A stretch of 64,000 bases of DNA from Typha latifolia (Eukaryota; Streptophyta; Magnoliopsida; Poales; Typhaceae), in NCBI GenBank assembly GCA_019914945.1, contig CM034100.1, positions 14,023,096 to 14,087,095 of the forward strand, written 5' to 3'. Position numbers and translations under genes: made by a program. How positions within the stretch are numbered: position 1 is the first letter of the stretch; the number at the start of each line of letters is the position of its first letter. Below are positions 1 to 11,131 of the stretch, piece by piece. Below the pieces are notes generated by a model. The model made no database searches and was not told where the DNA came from. It was given only the letters and a program-made list of their open reading frames with translations.

Positions 1-256
1 CTCTTGAACACTGGGTACCAACGTACTAGGTCGTACTTTTGTTAAACAATTCTTACTAATATATATTTGGATTTTAACTCCTCTATTTTACCCCTTTTCC
101 ATGACATTCTGTGTGTTTGTGCACCCAAATATGCTCACACTTACCTATGTAATTTTTAAATAAGTTTTTTCTATCCCTGATTCTTCTTTTCTGAAATGAA
201 TGAGGTTGTCTCGTGGCTAACCAACTGTTATCATTGCTATTCTTTTTATTTGACAG

Positions 257-3200
257 GGTGACTTATTGTCTTGAACATCCATCACGAGAGATGCTTTTAA
301 TGCCAGTGAAGCCATTTGAGCCTAATGAATCATGTTATGTCTGTTCCAAGGTACTTTGATAGTTTGATATCTATAATATTTGTAATTTGTAGGTATGATA
401 TTTATTTCACTCTAGCATGCAACAGATCTGATGGTAAGTAAATTTAAATGAGACAGACGCCTCTGTTACTGGAGGTTAATACTTATACCACAACGCTACG
501 GGATGTTGTCGAGAAGATAGTAAAAAGTAAACTTGGCATGAACCTACCTTTGGTGATGCAAAGCTCAACACTCATATTTGAAGATGGTGACGATTTGGAG
601 GAAAATGTTGCTGCCATTTATGCTTTGAATCTTGACAAGGTTGTGACTTCTTTATTCTTTTCTGTTTGGAAGGTGGTCTTGTTTCAGTAGTATAATTTTC
701 TTATTTTCATGTAAATTATGATTTTAGGCTATGTATATAATCTTTTTTCTTTGGCTGGTGCTCTTATAGTATCTTTGCATGATTGTGCTAACTATATTGT
801 CCAGGTCTTGGTTGAATTTCCTACTCCAATTACTACTGGGACTCAGCTTACTGTTGAGGATTTTCAACAGGAATTTTCATGCGACATTAACATCAGGCAC
901 AGGTATTGGTGATATTTTCCTCCCACTATTCTTGTATGGCATTTGTTTCCCTGTCATTACAGATGATTTTATCAAGCCTGAGATGCTGATTTTTTCAGAG
1001 TCCCACATATGATTCTACGGTACTTCTGTTTCTTCAGTCTCAGTTTATTAAGTCTCGTGTAGTTTTCCTTTAATTAATATTTGGACCAATATTTCTTTTA
1101 AGTAGATTTGACAGTTAATTGCAGCTTTTTGGATGATTAACTGGCAATGACATTCAACAATTTGTGGATTTCATGATGCTTGGAAAGACAAAATGCATAA
1201 TTATATTCTGTCTAGGGCAAGACGAGAATGGAATTACAAATAATGTTTTGGAATTTGGAAGAGATATTGTAACTTAGAGTGAAAATTTAAGAAAGAAAGT
1301 AAACCTTTTTTGCTATTCTATATACCTGGTTAAAATAAATCAGAGATTATCTATTGGGTTTTATATCAACTTTGGGAGAAACATAGATGAAGTACCATAG
1401 TATGATAATTTAGTGAGTTTTAGAGAGGAATTTATGAATAAATTGTTACAACATGAAAGTTTTGGAATTATCATCCATATAGCAAATTCACTACTATATA
1501 TATATATATATATATAGCCTTAGTGCTTGATATTACACACTATCTGTTATTTATTCATGGTTGGAGGAAAATAAGAGCAGAGTGAAAAAATATAATGCTC
1601 TATGGGATCGGATCTACAACACGCTATTAATATAATAAATATGAAAAATAAAACATGAGAAGATAATCGTAGACACATATTTTTATGTGAAAAAATTCCA
1701 AACTTGGATAAAACTCGCAGATTCAAGCTGGGATTTAGACCAATAACTAATAACTATAATAATTACACGATTGACTCCAAACTGTCAGTCAATCCCCACG
1801 ACTATATCTGTAAGGTCTTGTTCGTTTGAACCTATGATATACTACTTCTCTTAATTGATTCACACTTTTAGTAACTCGAGGTTAGCATTTTGTCTTAGTA
1901 ACCCTTGAGATGTCTTCCAAATCTAATATAGATATAACGAGTTGAAAATGAATCAACACGTTTCGTCCAAGCTGTGAGATGTTCTTCAAAATCCTCCCCA
2001 AAAGATGATAAGACAGATCTAATTACCGAAAAAAGATACCCCTAAGATTAGATCTTAAACCCTTATATACCTCCTCTAAGAATAGCCCAAACTGCTTTTC
2101 AAAAATTTGTAAAACGGACTCGTTAAATCAAATCTACGTCCATGTGTTCGAACTACTTTTATTAGGTTTGAGCACTCATGAAAACTCATGTCATCCCCAA
2201 AGTGGTTAGAACTAAACATCTAACACATTGCATCAAAATCTTTTGCCTTTACTTAGACATCAAGTCACCTCATCTAGTTTGTCACCTTTCTCATTAAACA
2301 CTTGTTCTTTTTCAGCATCCTTAGTTGTTCTTTCAGTTCACCAGTTGATCTGCCGTCTTGACTAAAAAAATCATGCTATTCTTTGAATTTGTCTGCAAGT
2401 TTTCTATTTTCAGATTCGATGCCTTTCAAGTTAGTCAAGAGTTCATGTTCATCTTTTTCAGCTTGTCAGACACTTCATATAATTTATTGTATACTCATTG
2501 AATTTTCGAATCATCTTTGGAATAGGACAGGTCTTTATCTTGTGCACCGACACTCAAAAGATCATAGAAAGTTTAGCATATAATAAATAAGCAGTAAAAA
2601 CCACACAATTTTCTTCTTCAGTCTCGAAATCATCATTTTTAAATTCAGCCGAGTCATCTTTAGTAGTCTTTATGACTTTACCCTTCCTCTTAAGGCAATA
2701 TAGACATTTATATGAAATGTGCCTAAATCTTTGACGTTCATAACATTGCATTTCATCTTATTGATTCTTATTTTTAGTTTTAGAATTTAATGTAGAATTC
2801 AAACCATTACGATTTTTCCTCTTTTCAAAATTCTTTCTCCTGTCTTGATTTTTAGGCAACTTTCTATGTTTTTTTTCTTTTAAATTCTTAAATTTCTTGA
2901 AGAAGAGAGCTATCATCTTAGGATCTAACTCACATTACTCACAAAACTCTTCATTTTCATCTCTAGTAGTGGTGAAGGCAATGCCTTTTGACTTTCAAGG
3001 CGAACAAAGAAAGGACTTGAAGGTTTACAATTTGCCAACAAGTTGTTTAGTTTTTAAGGAATCTATGTCTTTGCTTCATTCAATAACAATGACTTAAGAC
3101 TGAAATTTTTTAGGTTATGACCTAAAATTTTTTTTAGCAATTCTGTTTTCTGGAATTGTCTTTTAAATTAAAACATGAGATTTCACACAAAACTTGTCAA

Positions 3201-6200
3201 TAGACACACTCTTTTCCATGCTGAGAGTCTCAAGGCTTTTTATTAGTCTTTGTAGCTAGACAGATTGACAATAGAAATATTCTCATGACTCATGAGTACT
3301 CTCAAGGATATTCAATGCATCCTTGGTTACTTCACAAGTACATATTTGACAAAATTCATCAGGAATGACACAACTTAAAATAACATTTATTGTCTTGTTA
3401 TTCAAACCAATTTCTCATAATCGACTTTCTTCTATTTGTCGACAAATTTCTCTATAATTTTATTATCAACTTCATAATTAGGAGGATTTCAATAGTTCCA
3501 ACAACAACCAAACCATTTCATCTAAATATATCAAATAGACACACATTTTAGCCTTCCAATAACAATAGCTTGATCCATCAAATAAGAAAGGTCTAATGGA
3601 AGATAAAAGGATTATCCTTCTCTGAAAAAATTTATCTCCTAGAGAATCTCTCTTTGGAGTAAGAGTCCACTTTGATACTAATTGAAAAAATAAAATTGTC
3701 CTAAGAAATTAGATATATCATACACTATCAATATAATAAATACGAAAAATAAAGTGTGAGAAGACAATCACAGACACAAGGATTATTATGTAAAAAAAAA
3801 CCTTAAACATGGGTAAAAGACTACACATCTAAACTCGGATCAAAACTAATTACTAATAATCATAGCAGTTACAAGAATGACTTATTGATTGCTTATTGAT
3901 TTCACGGCTATATCTGTAAGGTCTTGCTCACTCAAATTCATGATACATTGCTTCTAATAATTGATTTCTAATCTCGGTTGCTTTTAAAGTTGATCCTTTT
4001 GTCTTAATAACCCTCGAGACATAATTCTTTCAGATCTAATGTAAACACAATGAGTAAAAACTTGATTCAACACGTTTCGTTCAAAGCCGTGAGATGTTCT
4101 TCAAAATTCTCTCTGAAAGATAATAGGATGAATCCAATTATCCAAAAAAGATTCCTTAGGGTTAGGTCTTAAACCCTTATATGAATCCTCAAAGAGTAGC
4201 CTAAACTGCTCTTCAAAATTTGCAAAACAGGCTCTGAAAACTAGATTTGCACCCATGTGTTCGAACTACTTTTATTAGATTCAAATACTCTTGACGAAAA
4301 CTCATGTTGTTCTCAAATTGGTTAGAACTATTAGAGTCATTAGAATGTCTATCATTTAAATTTATCTTATTTTATTGTGAACTTGTGTAAACAGGGCTGA
4401 GCCCTCTCTTTCAAATGCATGAAACATTCCACCAAAATTCTCTTTTCTTCCCCTCTCTCCAAACCCATTCTAGGTTTGGATTTCTTATTGTTTCATAGTA
4501 TAAGAGCTCTCCGATCACTGAATATTTTTTTTTCAACTGCCCCTGGACTTCACCACTCCAATTGAGCATCAAAATTTTTTTTCCTCACCGGAGACTCCAT
4601 TTCATCGCTGCCCATCGTCGCTGCTCGCCATCGTTGCCCGTCGCACCTTCCAGTCGAGGGCGTTGTTGCTAGAGGACACTGCTCGTCGCGCCTCCCTCCT
4701 AATCGAGGGCGTCACTGTTGGAGGGCAGCTCCTTTTTCTTCACCGGTCGCCTTCCTCGAGCTCGGGATCGACAATTTTTTTTTCCGCTGCCGCCGGTGAG
4801 CTCTCTCAACCGCCTCCTTCCTTTAGTCGAGGGCGTTGCTGTTAGAGGTCGCTGCCCGTCGCATCTTCCTTCCAGTCGAGGGCGTCGCCGTTGGAGGGCC
4901 ACCGGTCACTTTTCTCGAGCTCTATTTCGACCAAATTTTTTTTTTTGCTTGCTGCTGTCGGTGAGCTCTCTCAGCAGCCTCAAATTCCTTCCTTCATCGG
5001 CAAGTCTGATTTTGTAGCTCAAGCTCTCCCATCGAAGAGAAGGTGGTCTTCACTGGTCACCCTCTCGAGCTCGGGCCGACCAAACAGCTGTAGCTGTCGT
5101 GAAGCCATCCTTCAACGGCTGAGTTACGGCTCCTCGCTCAGCCATCTCCTCTCACTCACTCCAGCTCAGTGAAGGCCACATAGTGAAGGCCATATTTGCT
5201 TCCTTTCATCCAAACAGTGAAATAATGAAACTGTTTGATCGAAATTGAAGCTAATTTCTCCGCACTCCAAGTGTTCGACGAAAGGCCTGAGTAAAAAAAT
5301 TGTGAATCGCCCTCAAGTGCTTGACAATTTTTTCGTCCTTTTCAATGGCATCTTATGTCCCGGTCTGTCGTGAGAGTGTATGACTAGTCGGATTTCTTCT
5401 TGTCACTCAACAAGACTGGATCACATGGGCCTCTTCTATTGAGATCGTCCTTCGCGGGCGACGTCTTCTCGGGCATATTGATGGCATGTCTACGGGGTGT
5501 GCTCCCGCTCGCACTATCATCCAGACTACTTCTGTAGCTTCTTTTGAGTCTACCGCACTCAAGACTGTTCAGACAGAGGTTTCGTCTCCAGAGTATGATG
5601 AGTGGGCCTTACGTGACATGGAGGTCTGCACCTACCTTATTCTACAGGTTGATCGATCGTTTCGGCCTCAGCTCCAGACCTTGCCCTCTGCGCAGGCCAT
5701 CTGGACCCATCTCAGTCATCGATTCGTGCAATCGAGTTTGATGCGTCGCTTTCAACTCTATCCCAATGCTCACAAGGCCAGACAGGGTCAGCTCACTATC
5801 CAGGATTTTTTTGCTTGTATGACTGACATTTGGCGTGAGCTCACGTCAATGGAGCCTACTTTTTGCCCTACTAATTCAATGGCTGCTCAGCGACATCGTG
5901 ATGAGGATCACTTGATGGTGTTTCTGTCTGCCCTTCGTCCGGAATTTGAGGATCTCACTCGTCATTTGTTGCACCGCTCCACTCTCCCTAGTCTGGACAG
6001 TGCCATAGCTGAGCTACAAGCTGAGGAACTTAGGCAGCGTCTCTTGCCCTCTCAGCAGATTACACCTACACAGTCTTCTGTCATCGTAGAGAGTGTGCTT
6101 GGTGCTACACCTGCCCTTATATCAGTCCAGCCTGACATTTCTACTGCTGCTCGTGTCACTCATGTGTCTGAACAAAAGCATCACTCATCACGACCTATGT

Positions 6201-9200
6201 GCACTCATTGTGGCCGTCCTGGTCATCTTGCCGCTCGTTGCTATTGACTTCATCCTGAGCTTGTTCCCCGTTCTGCTAAAGGGGGATCAAGTAAGGACAA
6301 GAGTCGTCACTTGTCTTCTTCGACTGCTGGTCCAAGCTCCAGTCCAGCTCTTCACTCCACTGATCCCATCTTCAGTAGTGCACAGCTTTAGCAGATCCAG
6401 CAGCTCATTCATGGAGCTTTTAGCTTCACTGGCGCCTCCACTTCTGTTCTGCTGCCTCTGGTATGACTAAACCCTGGATTTTTGACTCAGGTGCCTCACA
6501 TCATATGACCGGTGACTCCTCCATTTTTACTAACCTCACACCTGCCCCACTTGCTCTTCCTCATGTTCACAGAGCTGATGGGACCCGTTATCCTATCTCA
6601 CATTGGTCACATCACCCCATCCACGGATACTACTGGCCGTCTTACCTTATCTGATGTTTGGCTTGTTCCCGGTCTAACCATGAGTCTCATTTCTATTACT
6701 CAGCTTTCTGACTCTGGTTACACTATATCCTTCTCTTCTACTTCTTGTGTTGTGCAGGACCCGTCTACAGGCCAGAGGATTGGGATCGGTAGTCGGATTC
6801 ACGGACTTTACTATCTGGATCAGCTTCACCTTCCATCACCTCATCCCAGTGCTTATCCAGTCACTCCTCTTTCTAGTTCATATCTATGGCATCAACGATT
6901 AGGTCATGTATCGAGTCAGCGCCTCAAGACCTTGTCTCGGTCTGGGTGCTTAGGCAGTAGTCGTTTTTCTCCTTGTATTGGCTGTAGGTTGGCAAAACAT
7001 CGGGCCCTTCCTTTTGCTCTTAGTGAGAATATATCTGATTCCCCTTTTCATCTTGTGCATTTTGATATTTGGGGTCATGCTCCGCTCTCTTCGGGTCTTG
7101 GTTTTCTTTATTATGTTTGCTTCATTGATGATTTCTCTCGTTTCACTTGGGTTTACCTTATGCGGCAACGATCTGAGGTATGTCAGATTTATCGTGATTT
7201 CTCTTCTATGGTTCGTACTCAGTTTGGCCGTTCTATTAGGATATTCCGATCTGATGGGGCTCGTGATAAAATCTCTCATCTGAGTTTCGTTCTATTCATG
7301 CTTCTGTCAGTACCCTATCTCAGCAGTCCTATCCTTATACCCCTGCTCAGAATAGAGTTGCCGAGCGAAAGCATCGCCATCTCCTTGAGACCACTCGTGC
7401 TCTCCTTCTTGAGGCTTCTGTCCCTCGTTCGTATTGGGCTGAGGCCCTTCTCACTGCTCTCTATCTTATCAATCGAACCCCATCATCTGTCTTTGATGGT
7501 GTGACTCCGTATGATCATCTCTATGGTACTTCACCCTCGTATGGTCATCTTCGTGTTTTTGGGTGTACCTGTTTTGTTCTTCTTCCTCTAGGTGAACATA
7601 ACAAGTTGTCCCCTCGGGCAACTAAATGTGTCTTTCTAGGATACAGTCCTAAGCATAAAGGCTATCGTTGTTATGACACTTATGCTCATCGTCTTAGGAT
7701 ATTACGCCATGTCACCTTTCTGGAAGAGATACCCTTCTTCACCTCCGATGATTTGTCTCCTTCGGAGTTATCATTTCTGGATCTCCCTACACCTGTCCTA
7801 TCCTCCGTCCCCTTAGATGTTCCTACCCCAGCTCCACCATCAGTCCCCCACTTACTTGATGCTCCTCTACCCATAAACACTCCTTTACTATCACCTTCAT
7901 TTGCCACTTTAGATCGCTCTCTTACTGAGATTCCAACTTCTCCAGAGGAGTACCCCCCTCCTATGATGACCCTACCATACTTCTACACTCGCAGGTCTTG
8001 TCCTCGTCCTACAGCTGAGGCTCCCTCCACTGGTAGTATTCCTCTGACGGTCCCATCATCTACTGTGACGGTTCCTGCACCTGCTCGTCGTTATCCAACG
8101 CGTGAGCATCACCCTCCTAATTGGTATGGCCTTTTGATGTCCTCCGGTACATACTCTCCCCACTTTCACACCTTTCTTGCAGCCATTCACTCCATTCCTC
8201 AGCCCAGGTCATATCGTGAGGCCGTCCAGATTCCAGAGTGGCAGCAGGCCATGGCAGATGAGTTTCAGGCACTTCAGCAGATGCATACTTGGGATGTTAT
8301 CCCTTGCCCACCAGACATCGTGCCCTGTCACTGCAAATGGATCTTCAAGGTCAAGTATCGACCTGATGGATCCATTGCTAGGTACAAAGCTCGTCTAGTT
8401 GCTCGGGGTTTCACTCAAGAATATGGGATAGACTATGAGGAGACCTTTGCTCCAGTGGCCCGGATGACTTTTGTCTGCACTCTTCTTGCCGTTGCTTTCA
8501 GTCGCCAGTGGCCTTTACATCAGATAGATGTGAAGAATGCGTTTCTTCATGGTCTTCTTGACGATGAGGTATATATGGACCCTCCACCTGGTTTCCTTCT
8601 TCCTCCAGGTCACATTTGTTGTCTGCGACGAGCTATCTATGGGCTTAAGCAGGCCCCTCATGCCTGGTTTGATCGATTTTGTAGTGTTCTCACAGCCTAC
8701 GAATTTCGGGAGAGCCCCTCCGAGCCATCTATGTTTCTGCGGTCTTCTGCTCAGGGTTGGGTCATTCTTCTTCTATATGTCGATGATATGATTATTACCG
8801 GAGATGACTAAGTTGGCATCCGCTCTCTTCAGCAGCATCTTCAGCATCAGTTTGAGATGAAGGACCTCGGTCCTCTTCGGTATTTCTTGGGGATGGAAAT
8901 TGCCCAGTCATCTCATGGTCTTTTGCTATCTCAGCAAATGTATATTACCGACATTCTCAGTCGTGCCACCATCATCGATACTCGTCCTGCTGCTACTCCA
9001 GTTGAGCTTCATGTAAAGCTTCAGCCCGATGATGGTCAGCTTCTTCCAGATTCGACCAAATATTGTCAGCTTGTCGGGGCACTCGTATATCTGACCATTA
9101 CTTGGCCTGACATTTCTTATGCAGTTGGTCTTGTCACTCAGTTCATGCAGGCTCCTCGATCTGCCCATTATGCTGCACTTATACGCATTCTTCGATACCT

Positions 9201-11131
9201 ACGTGGCACGATCACTCGCTCTCTTTTTATGCCATCGACGTCCATCTTGGCTCTGCGAGCTTATTCCGATGCAGATTATGCTGGTGACAAATCTGATCGG
9301 AAGTCTACTACAGGCTTCTGCATTTTCTTAGGAGACTCTCTGATTTCTTGGCGTAGTAAGAAGCAGAATGTGGTGTCTCTCTCTAGTACTGAGTCAGAGT
9401 ATCGTGCCATGTGTGCGACTACTAAGGAGGTTGTTTGGCTTCGTCGTCTCCTTAGTGATATGGGTGTTTCTTTACACCTTCCAACCCCTCTTCATGTCGA
9501 CAATGATAGTGCTAAAAAGTTAGCTGAAAATCCTGTCTTCCATGAGAGAACAGAGCACATTGAAGTTGACGTTCACTATACTCACCAGGAGTACAGAGCT
9601 GGCACCATTTCACTCCATCGCCTCAGCACTGGGGGAGCGATTGCCGACTTCTTCACGAAGTCTCTTCTCCTTCCACACTTTGAACATTTAGTTAGCAAAC
9701 TCTCGGTTTATGATCCACCTTGAGTTTGAGGGGGGTATTAGAGTTATTAGAATGTCTATCATTTAAATTTATCTTATTTTATTGTGAACTTGTGTAAATA
9801 GGGCTGAGCCCTCTCTTTCAAATGCATGAAACATTCCACCAAAATTCTCTTTTCTTATCCTCTCTCCAAACCCATTCTAGGTTTGGATTTCTTATTGTTT
9901 CAAGAACTAAACATTAAATGCATGCACATAAAAAATTTGTCTTTACAAAAGTAAGAAAATGTAAACAAACTTACGAACCACTTGTAGGTTCAAACCACTT
10001 CTAAAAAACCTGTCTTTCACTTGAGATTTTGCAAAATTCTTCATTCAACTTATGCATATGCTCGTTAAATATAATCTAGACACATGAATATCAAGAAAGT
10101 ATATTGTATACATTTGCCAATTGCATTAAATTCTTACAAAGAGAAATATAAGCATAGCTATCTTATTAAGGAAAAGGATATAATGCCATTTTCAATCCAT
10201 CACCTTTTTTTAATAGTAAGAGAATGTTAAAAAAATCAGCGATAGAACTATAGAACTTTTTTGAGTTTGAAAAATAACTTTTCATTTTGATCACTTCCAA
10301 TAAGCGAGTTCTTATTCAATTTTAAATCTTTCTTGAAGGGAAATTGCTTTTGGGGTTGCTTTCTTTTCTGTACTTGACCCCATAACTTATTACAATTTAC
10401 TAAAATTGTGAAAATTTTAAAAATTGAAAGTGTCAACCTACTTTTAAATCTCTCTTTTTTTACTTTACTGCCAACATCGTTTCCTCTCATCTGTATTCAT
10501 TTCCTTCAACAAACTTCAGTCTTACTAGAATGCCAATTAAATGTGTTTCAGAATTTTCATGTTTTTTTCTCATAGTCAGAGAAGAAACTGCTTTTACCAA
10601 ACATGTTGCTACATTTTAAAAAGTTGAAGAAAAAGGCAAGGGCCAAATATTTTAATTCTATTATTGGAATCAGGGAACTCGGATGATGCCCAAAAGGTAC
10701 TTATAAATTAAAATAACTGGCTAAAAGTTTGTTCTTTGATGGTTTATTGAGGGATTCCCATTTCTTTAAGAAAATTGATCTTACAAAATGGTACAAATTT
10801 ATCATTACAAAGAATTAGATCTTGTGCCTGGTTTATTCAGTTGATTTTATTTTGCTATGCAGTTCATCTGCTCATTCATACACAAGCATATACTATAGGT
10901 ACTCATGGTTAGACATCATTCTGCTATGGTGTTACATGCAGGGAGGAGTTTGATGAGGATAAAGAACCAGAAGGGATGGTATTATCCGGATGGACAAATT
11001 CCACAGAGAAAGGCCAGATCACAAGCAATGGGAAGAGCCAACTGACTGACTCCTCAGAGGAATCAGAATTTGATTCTGATGACGGATCTGATGTTGAGAT
11101 TGCTCCAGGGGTACCTGAATATGAAGAATAA
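257..11131 (+). CDS. SAE2: SUMO-activating enzyme E1 subunit 2, 3' part (last four exons)
   Basis: Catalytic subunit of the nuclear SUMO E1 heterodimer; it activates SUMO and passes it to the E2. Only the C-terminal part is in the window. Exons by splice sites and phase: 257-350, 457-639, 805-902 and 10942-11131. The first carries [19 protein letters not shown] followed by CYVC, the second Cys pair of the family's zinc site. Exons two and three encode the ubiquitin-fold domain that recruits the E2 ([34 protein letters not shown]). The last begins [18 protein letters not shown] and is acidic and Ser-rich, typical of the SAE2 tail. The first three introns are short; the last is 10,039 bp and holds nested retrotransposons. 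The frame stops at TAA 11129-11131, but a tail-like peptide continues in another frame to about 11333, so the true C-terminus is uncertain. Identity is sure; the 3' end is not. Confidence 0.9.
1494..1516. repeat. (TA)n microsatellite
   Basis: Uninterrupted TA dinucleotide run inside the SAE2 intron, just upstream of the old LTR element. Confidence 0.9.
1583..2225 (-). repeat. LTR copy A of the old element (3' LTR in its own direction)
   Basis: About 643 bp, similar to 3683-4328 along its length, with shared blocks such as ATATAATAAATA(T/C)GAAAAATAAA and CACGTTTCGT(C/T)CAA. On the minus strand it starts TGTTAGATG, a normal LTR start. Confidence 0.65.
2554..2751 (-). pseudogene. Gag zinc-knuckle remnant of the old LTR element
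   Basis: The minus-strand translation holds [14 protein letters not shown], matching the retroviral-type zinc knuckle Cx2Cx4Hx4C except that the second Cys is Arg. Lys-rich and acidic segments follow, as after plant copia gag knuckles. The frame is short and unsupported by upstream gag core, so it is a decayed fragment. Confidence 0.5.
3683..4328 (-). repeat. LTR copy B of the old element (5' LTR), cut by the copia insertion
   Basis: Degenerate match to 1583-2225. The copy is cut at 4328, where the younger element starts. Its last bases reappear after that element at 9903 as AGAACTAAACAT, matching the end of copy A near 2207-2218. Confidence 0.65.
4324..4328. repeat. Target-site duplication AGAAC, left copy
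   Basis: AGAAC lies directly before the 5' LTR and is repeated at 9903-9907 after the 3' LTR, the 5-bp duplication usual for Ty1/copia. Because the LTR starts TA and the target also continued TA, the repeat can be read as 7 bp (AGAACTA). Confidence 0.85.
4329..4495 (+). repeat. 5' LTR of the copia element
   Basis: 167 bp, starting TATTAGAG and ending TTTCA. It aligns without gaps to 9736-9902 with four substitutions. The first dinucleotide is TA rather than the usual TG in both copies. Confidence 0.9.
4496..4507 (+). other. Copia primer-binding site (degraded)
   Basis: TAGTATAAGAGC directly follows the 5' LTR and matches the initiator-Met tRNA complement TGGTATCAGAGC at 10 of 12 positions. 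Confidence 0.6.
4600..5190 (+). repeat. GC-rich leader of the copia element with imperfect repeats
   Basis: The motif TCGAGGGCGT followed by a GTTGGAGG-like block occurs at about 4657, 4703, 4834 and 4878. It alternates with CACCGGTCGC / CTCGAGCTC segments and TTTTTTTT tracts. Open frames here change strand and phase freely and resemble no gag, so I read this as a non-coding 5' leader expanded by imperfect duplication. Confidence 0.6.
5486..6247 (+). pseudogene. Copia gag (nucleocapsid) open frame ending in a stop
   Basis: A 253-codon frame with a copia gag core (helical region around [19 protein letters not shown] and [17 protein letters not shown]) and an intact zinc knuckle, [14 protein letters not shown], at its end. 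It would form the virus-like particle shell. TGA at 6245-6247 ends the frame right after the knuckle, where the gag-pol polyprotein should continue. A second in-frame stop (TAG) is at 6389-6391. The frame is open upstream of 5486, so the true start is uncertain. Confidence 0.85.
6463..9723 (+). pseudogene. Copia pol (protease, integrase, RT, RNase H), broken
   Basis: Order of remains: protease motif DSGASHHM at about 6481; pre-integrase and zinc-binding HHCC region at about 6880-6980; integrase core with FDIWG and FIDDFSRF at about 7060-7140; integrase C-terminal part from 7501; reverse transcriptase with [31 protein letters not shown] and YVDDM at 8340-8790; RNase H with [16 protein letters not shown] and VDNDSAK at 9260-9520. 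The frame changes near 6600 and 7265, and TAA at 8809-8811 cuts the RT just after YVDD; the same frame reopens and runs to TGA at 9721-9723. No functional polyprotein can be made without recoding. Confidence 0.9.
9725..9735 (+). other. Copia polypurine tract
   Basis: TTTGAGGGGGG directly abuts the 3' LTR; it primes plus-strand synthesis in LTR elements. Confidence 0.75.
9736..9902 (+). repeat. 3' LTR of the copia element
   Basis: 167 bp, four substitutions from the 5' LTR. It is followed by the AGAAC target duplication at 9903-9907. Confidence 0.9.

Larger units (their letters stand above)
4329..9902 (+). mobile_element. Ty1/copia retrotransposon, full length with decayed coding region
   Basis: A 5574-bp element in the same direction as SAE2. 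It has 167-bp LTRs (4329-4495, 9736-9902), a degraded initiator-Met tRNA primer-binding site at 4496-4507 (10 of 12 matching TGGTATCAGAGC), a long GC-rich leader, gag, then protease, integrase, reverse transcriptase and RNase H in copia order, and a purine tract (GAGGGGGG) next to the 3' LTR. The LTRs differ at four sites, so insertion is recent. Coding capacity is lost: in-frame stops at 6245, 6389 and 8809, and frame changes near 6440-6460, 6600 and 7265. It interrupts an LTR of an older element within the SAE2 intron. The lineage within copia is not determined. Confidence 0.95.
1583..9914 (-). mobile_element. Old gag-only LTR element, minus strand, interrupted by a younger copia
   Basis: Two long similar sequences, 1583-2225 and 3683-4328 continuing at about 9908-9914, form a direct-repeat pair. 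Both start with TGAAAAAAT on the plus strand, so on the minus strand both LTRs end in CA. Next to the second copy, the minus strand reads like a degraded initiator-Met tRNA primer-binding site (GTATCAAAG at about 3670-3680), which sets the orientation. The interior (2226-3682) is only about 1.46 kb. It carries a minus-strand remnant of a gag zinc knuckle near 2700-2751, in which the second Cys of the Cx2Cx4Hx4C pattern is Arg. No protease, integrase or polymerase is seen. It was non-autonomous or heavily deleted, and the right-hand LTR was later split by the copia insertion. Confidence 0.65.
903..10941 (+). other. 10-kb last intron of SAE2 with nested LTR elements
   Basis: The donor at 903 (AG|GTATTG) and the acceptor ending at 10941 (TGCAG) join in phase to give the conserved Arg-Glu-Glu-Phe junction. 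From 903 to 1582 I see only AT-rich intron with a TA microsatellite. From about 9915 to 10941 there is AT-rich sequence without a convincing ORF. The rest is the retroelement nest described separately. Confidence 0.8.

Noticed and set aside
4663..5172. Several open frames in the copia leader, both strands
   Set aside because: Short frames in GC-rich repetitive DNA before gag; no domain and no preferred frame.
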